Assembly: GCA_041477005.1 (NCBI GenBank)
Contig: JBGOUJ010000118.1
Location: forward strand, 1 to 15,128
Length of the DNA stretch: 15,128 nucleotides
Reading direction: 5' to 3'
Origin: JBGOUJ01 sp041477005
GTDB lineage: Bacteria > Acidobacteriota > Terriglobia > Bryobacterales > JACQDG01
Both the position numbers and the translations under genes were made by a program. Below are positions 14,642 to 15,128 of this stretch, in pieces; the stretch's first letter is position 1, and every line of letters begins with the position of its first letter. Under the pieces are notes generated by a model, which made no database searches, had not been told where the DNA came from, and saw only the letters and a list, made by a program, of their open reading frames with translations.

Positions 14642-15088
14642 CTACCTTTCCGGACTCGGTGGCGGAGTTTGGACGGGCTCCCACAACTCGATCTTGTTGC
14701 CGTCGGAATCGTAGATCCAGGCGAACCGGCCGGCGCTGTCGGTTTCTCTTTTCGGGTCGATCGAAACCCCTTCCGCTTTGAGCGTTTCCAGGATCGCATC
14801 CAGATCGTCTACGATGTAGTTGATCATGAAGCTTGCCTTGCTCGGGTCGAAATACTTTGACTCTTCGGGGAAGATTGCCCATACCGTCCGATGCCGGAGG
14901 CCCGGCTTTTCGGGCTGGATCCATTCGAACACAACACTCTGATCCAGCTTGCACTGGAAGCCGAGGTGCTGTTCATACCAAGAGGACAGACCGTCCTGGC
15001 GCGCCGACTTGAAGAACACTCCACCGATCCCGATCACGCGGCCGCGCTTGTCCTCTGGCGGCACGCAGTCCTCCGAAGTTAATGCCAT
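14642..15088 (-). CDS. VOC-family (glyoxalase/bleomycin-resistance fold) protein
   Basis: Up to 148 residues ending at TAG 14642. The fold is recognised from paired beta-alpha-beta segments: IGGVFFKSARQDGLSSWYEQ and LGFQC in the first module, then NYIVDDLDAILETLKAEGV and FAWIYDSDGNKIELWEP in the second. The latter is the classic family C-terminal motif with a metal-ligand-type Glu. The usual first ligand position in strand one is Phe-Phe here, so glyoxalase I activity is unlikely. VOC proteins include isomerases, dioxygenases and antibiotic-binding proteins, and the substrate is unknown. Start choice is uncertain: ATG 15088 has only a weak AGAAG upstream, whereas GTG 15064 follows a strong GGAGG by 5 nt and would remove eight residues. 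It is predicted cytoplasmic and converges on the isomerase-like gene with an 18-nt gap. Confidence 0.88.
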   Translation of the reverse strand: MALTSEDCVPPEDKRGRVIGIGGVFFKSARQDGLSSWYEQHLGFQCKLDQSVVFEWIQPEKPGLRHRTVWAIFPEESKYFDPSKASFMINYIVDDLDAILETLKAEGVSIDPKRETDSAGRFAWIYDSDGNKIELWEPVQTPPPSPER

Positions 15089-15128
15089 GACTTCTGGCGG
15101 GCCGGGAGGAACTCGTCGCCGGGCTGCC

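Overview
The window looks like chromosomal DNA of an Acidobacteriota member, probably near Solibacter/Bryobacter. This is inferred from a GC-rich composition, two large Oar-type (carboxypeptidase-regulatory-domain) TonB-dependent-receptor-like outer-membrane proteins, a Hanks-type Ser/Thr kinase fused to a periplasmic PD40 propeller, and a PD40-containing S9 peptidase. No rRNA, tRNA, CRISPR array, IS element or phage gene was found.

Layout. 1-1433 (-): N-terminal 477 residues of an Oar-like protein that runs off the left edge. 1434-1885: divergent intergenic region whose right end folds around the Shine-Dalgarno of the next gene. 1886-5209 (+): complete second Oar-like protein. 5263-6142 (-): secreted creatininase-family hydrolase with a frameshift and no standard start codon, probably a pseudogene. 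6275-6867 (+): antitoxin/MazF toxin pair with ATGA overlap and its own promoter-like sequence. 6868-7109: spacer dense in perfect palindromes. 7110-9062 (+): secreted S9 prolyl-oligopeptidase-type serine peptidase. 9090-10049 (+): cytidylate-kinase-like protein with a degenerate P-loop and an added C-terminal PD-(D/E)xK-like domain. 10073-10260 (+): a multiply frameshifted relic of a HicA-type toxin gene. 10359-10868 (+): zinc-ribbon plus transmembrane protein. 10877-13597 (-): membrane Ser/Thr kinase with PD40 repeats. 13598-13768: divergent spacer with a short GC-rich degenerate tandem repeat. 13769-14623 (+): secreted sugar-phosphate-isomerase/epimerase-like TIM barrel. 14642-15088 (-): VOC (glyoxalase-fold) protein.

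How the genes fit together. Most products are predicted to be exported: two outer-membrane receptors, the peptidase, the creatininase-like hydrolase and the TIM-barrel protein. This fits a heterotroph that takes up and degrades polymers and peptides. The genes are mostly independent units in alternating orientations. The only clearly coupled pair is the toxin-antitoxin operon, and the S9 peptidase and kinase-nuclease-like gene (27-nt gap) may be co-transcribed. The most unusual item is the 319-aa fusion at 9090-10049. One intact (MazF) and one dead (HicA) toxin module within 4 kb, next to a decaying hydrolase gene, mark 5.2-10.3 kb as the more fluid part of the window.
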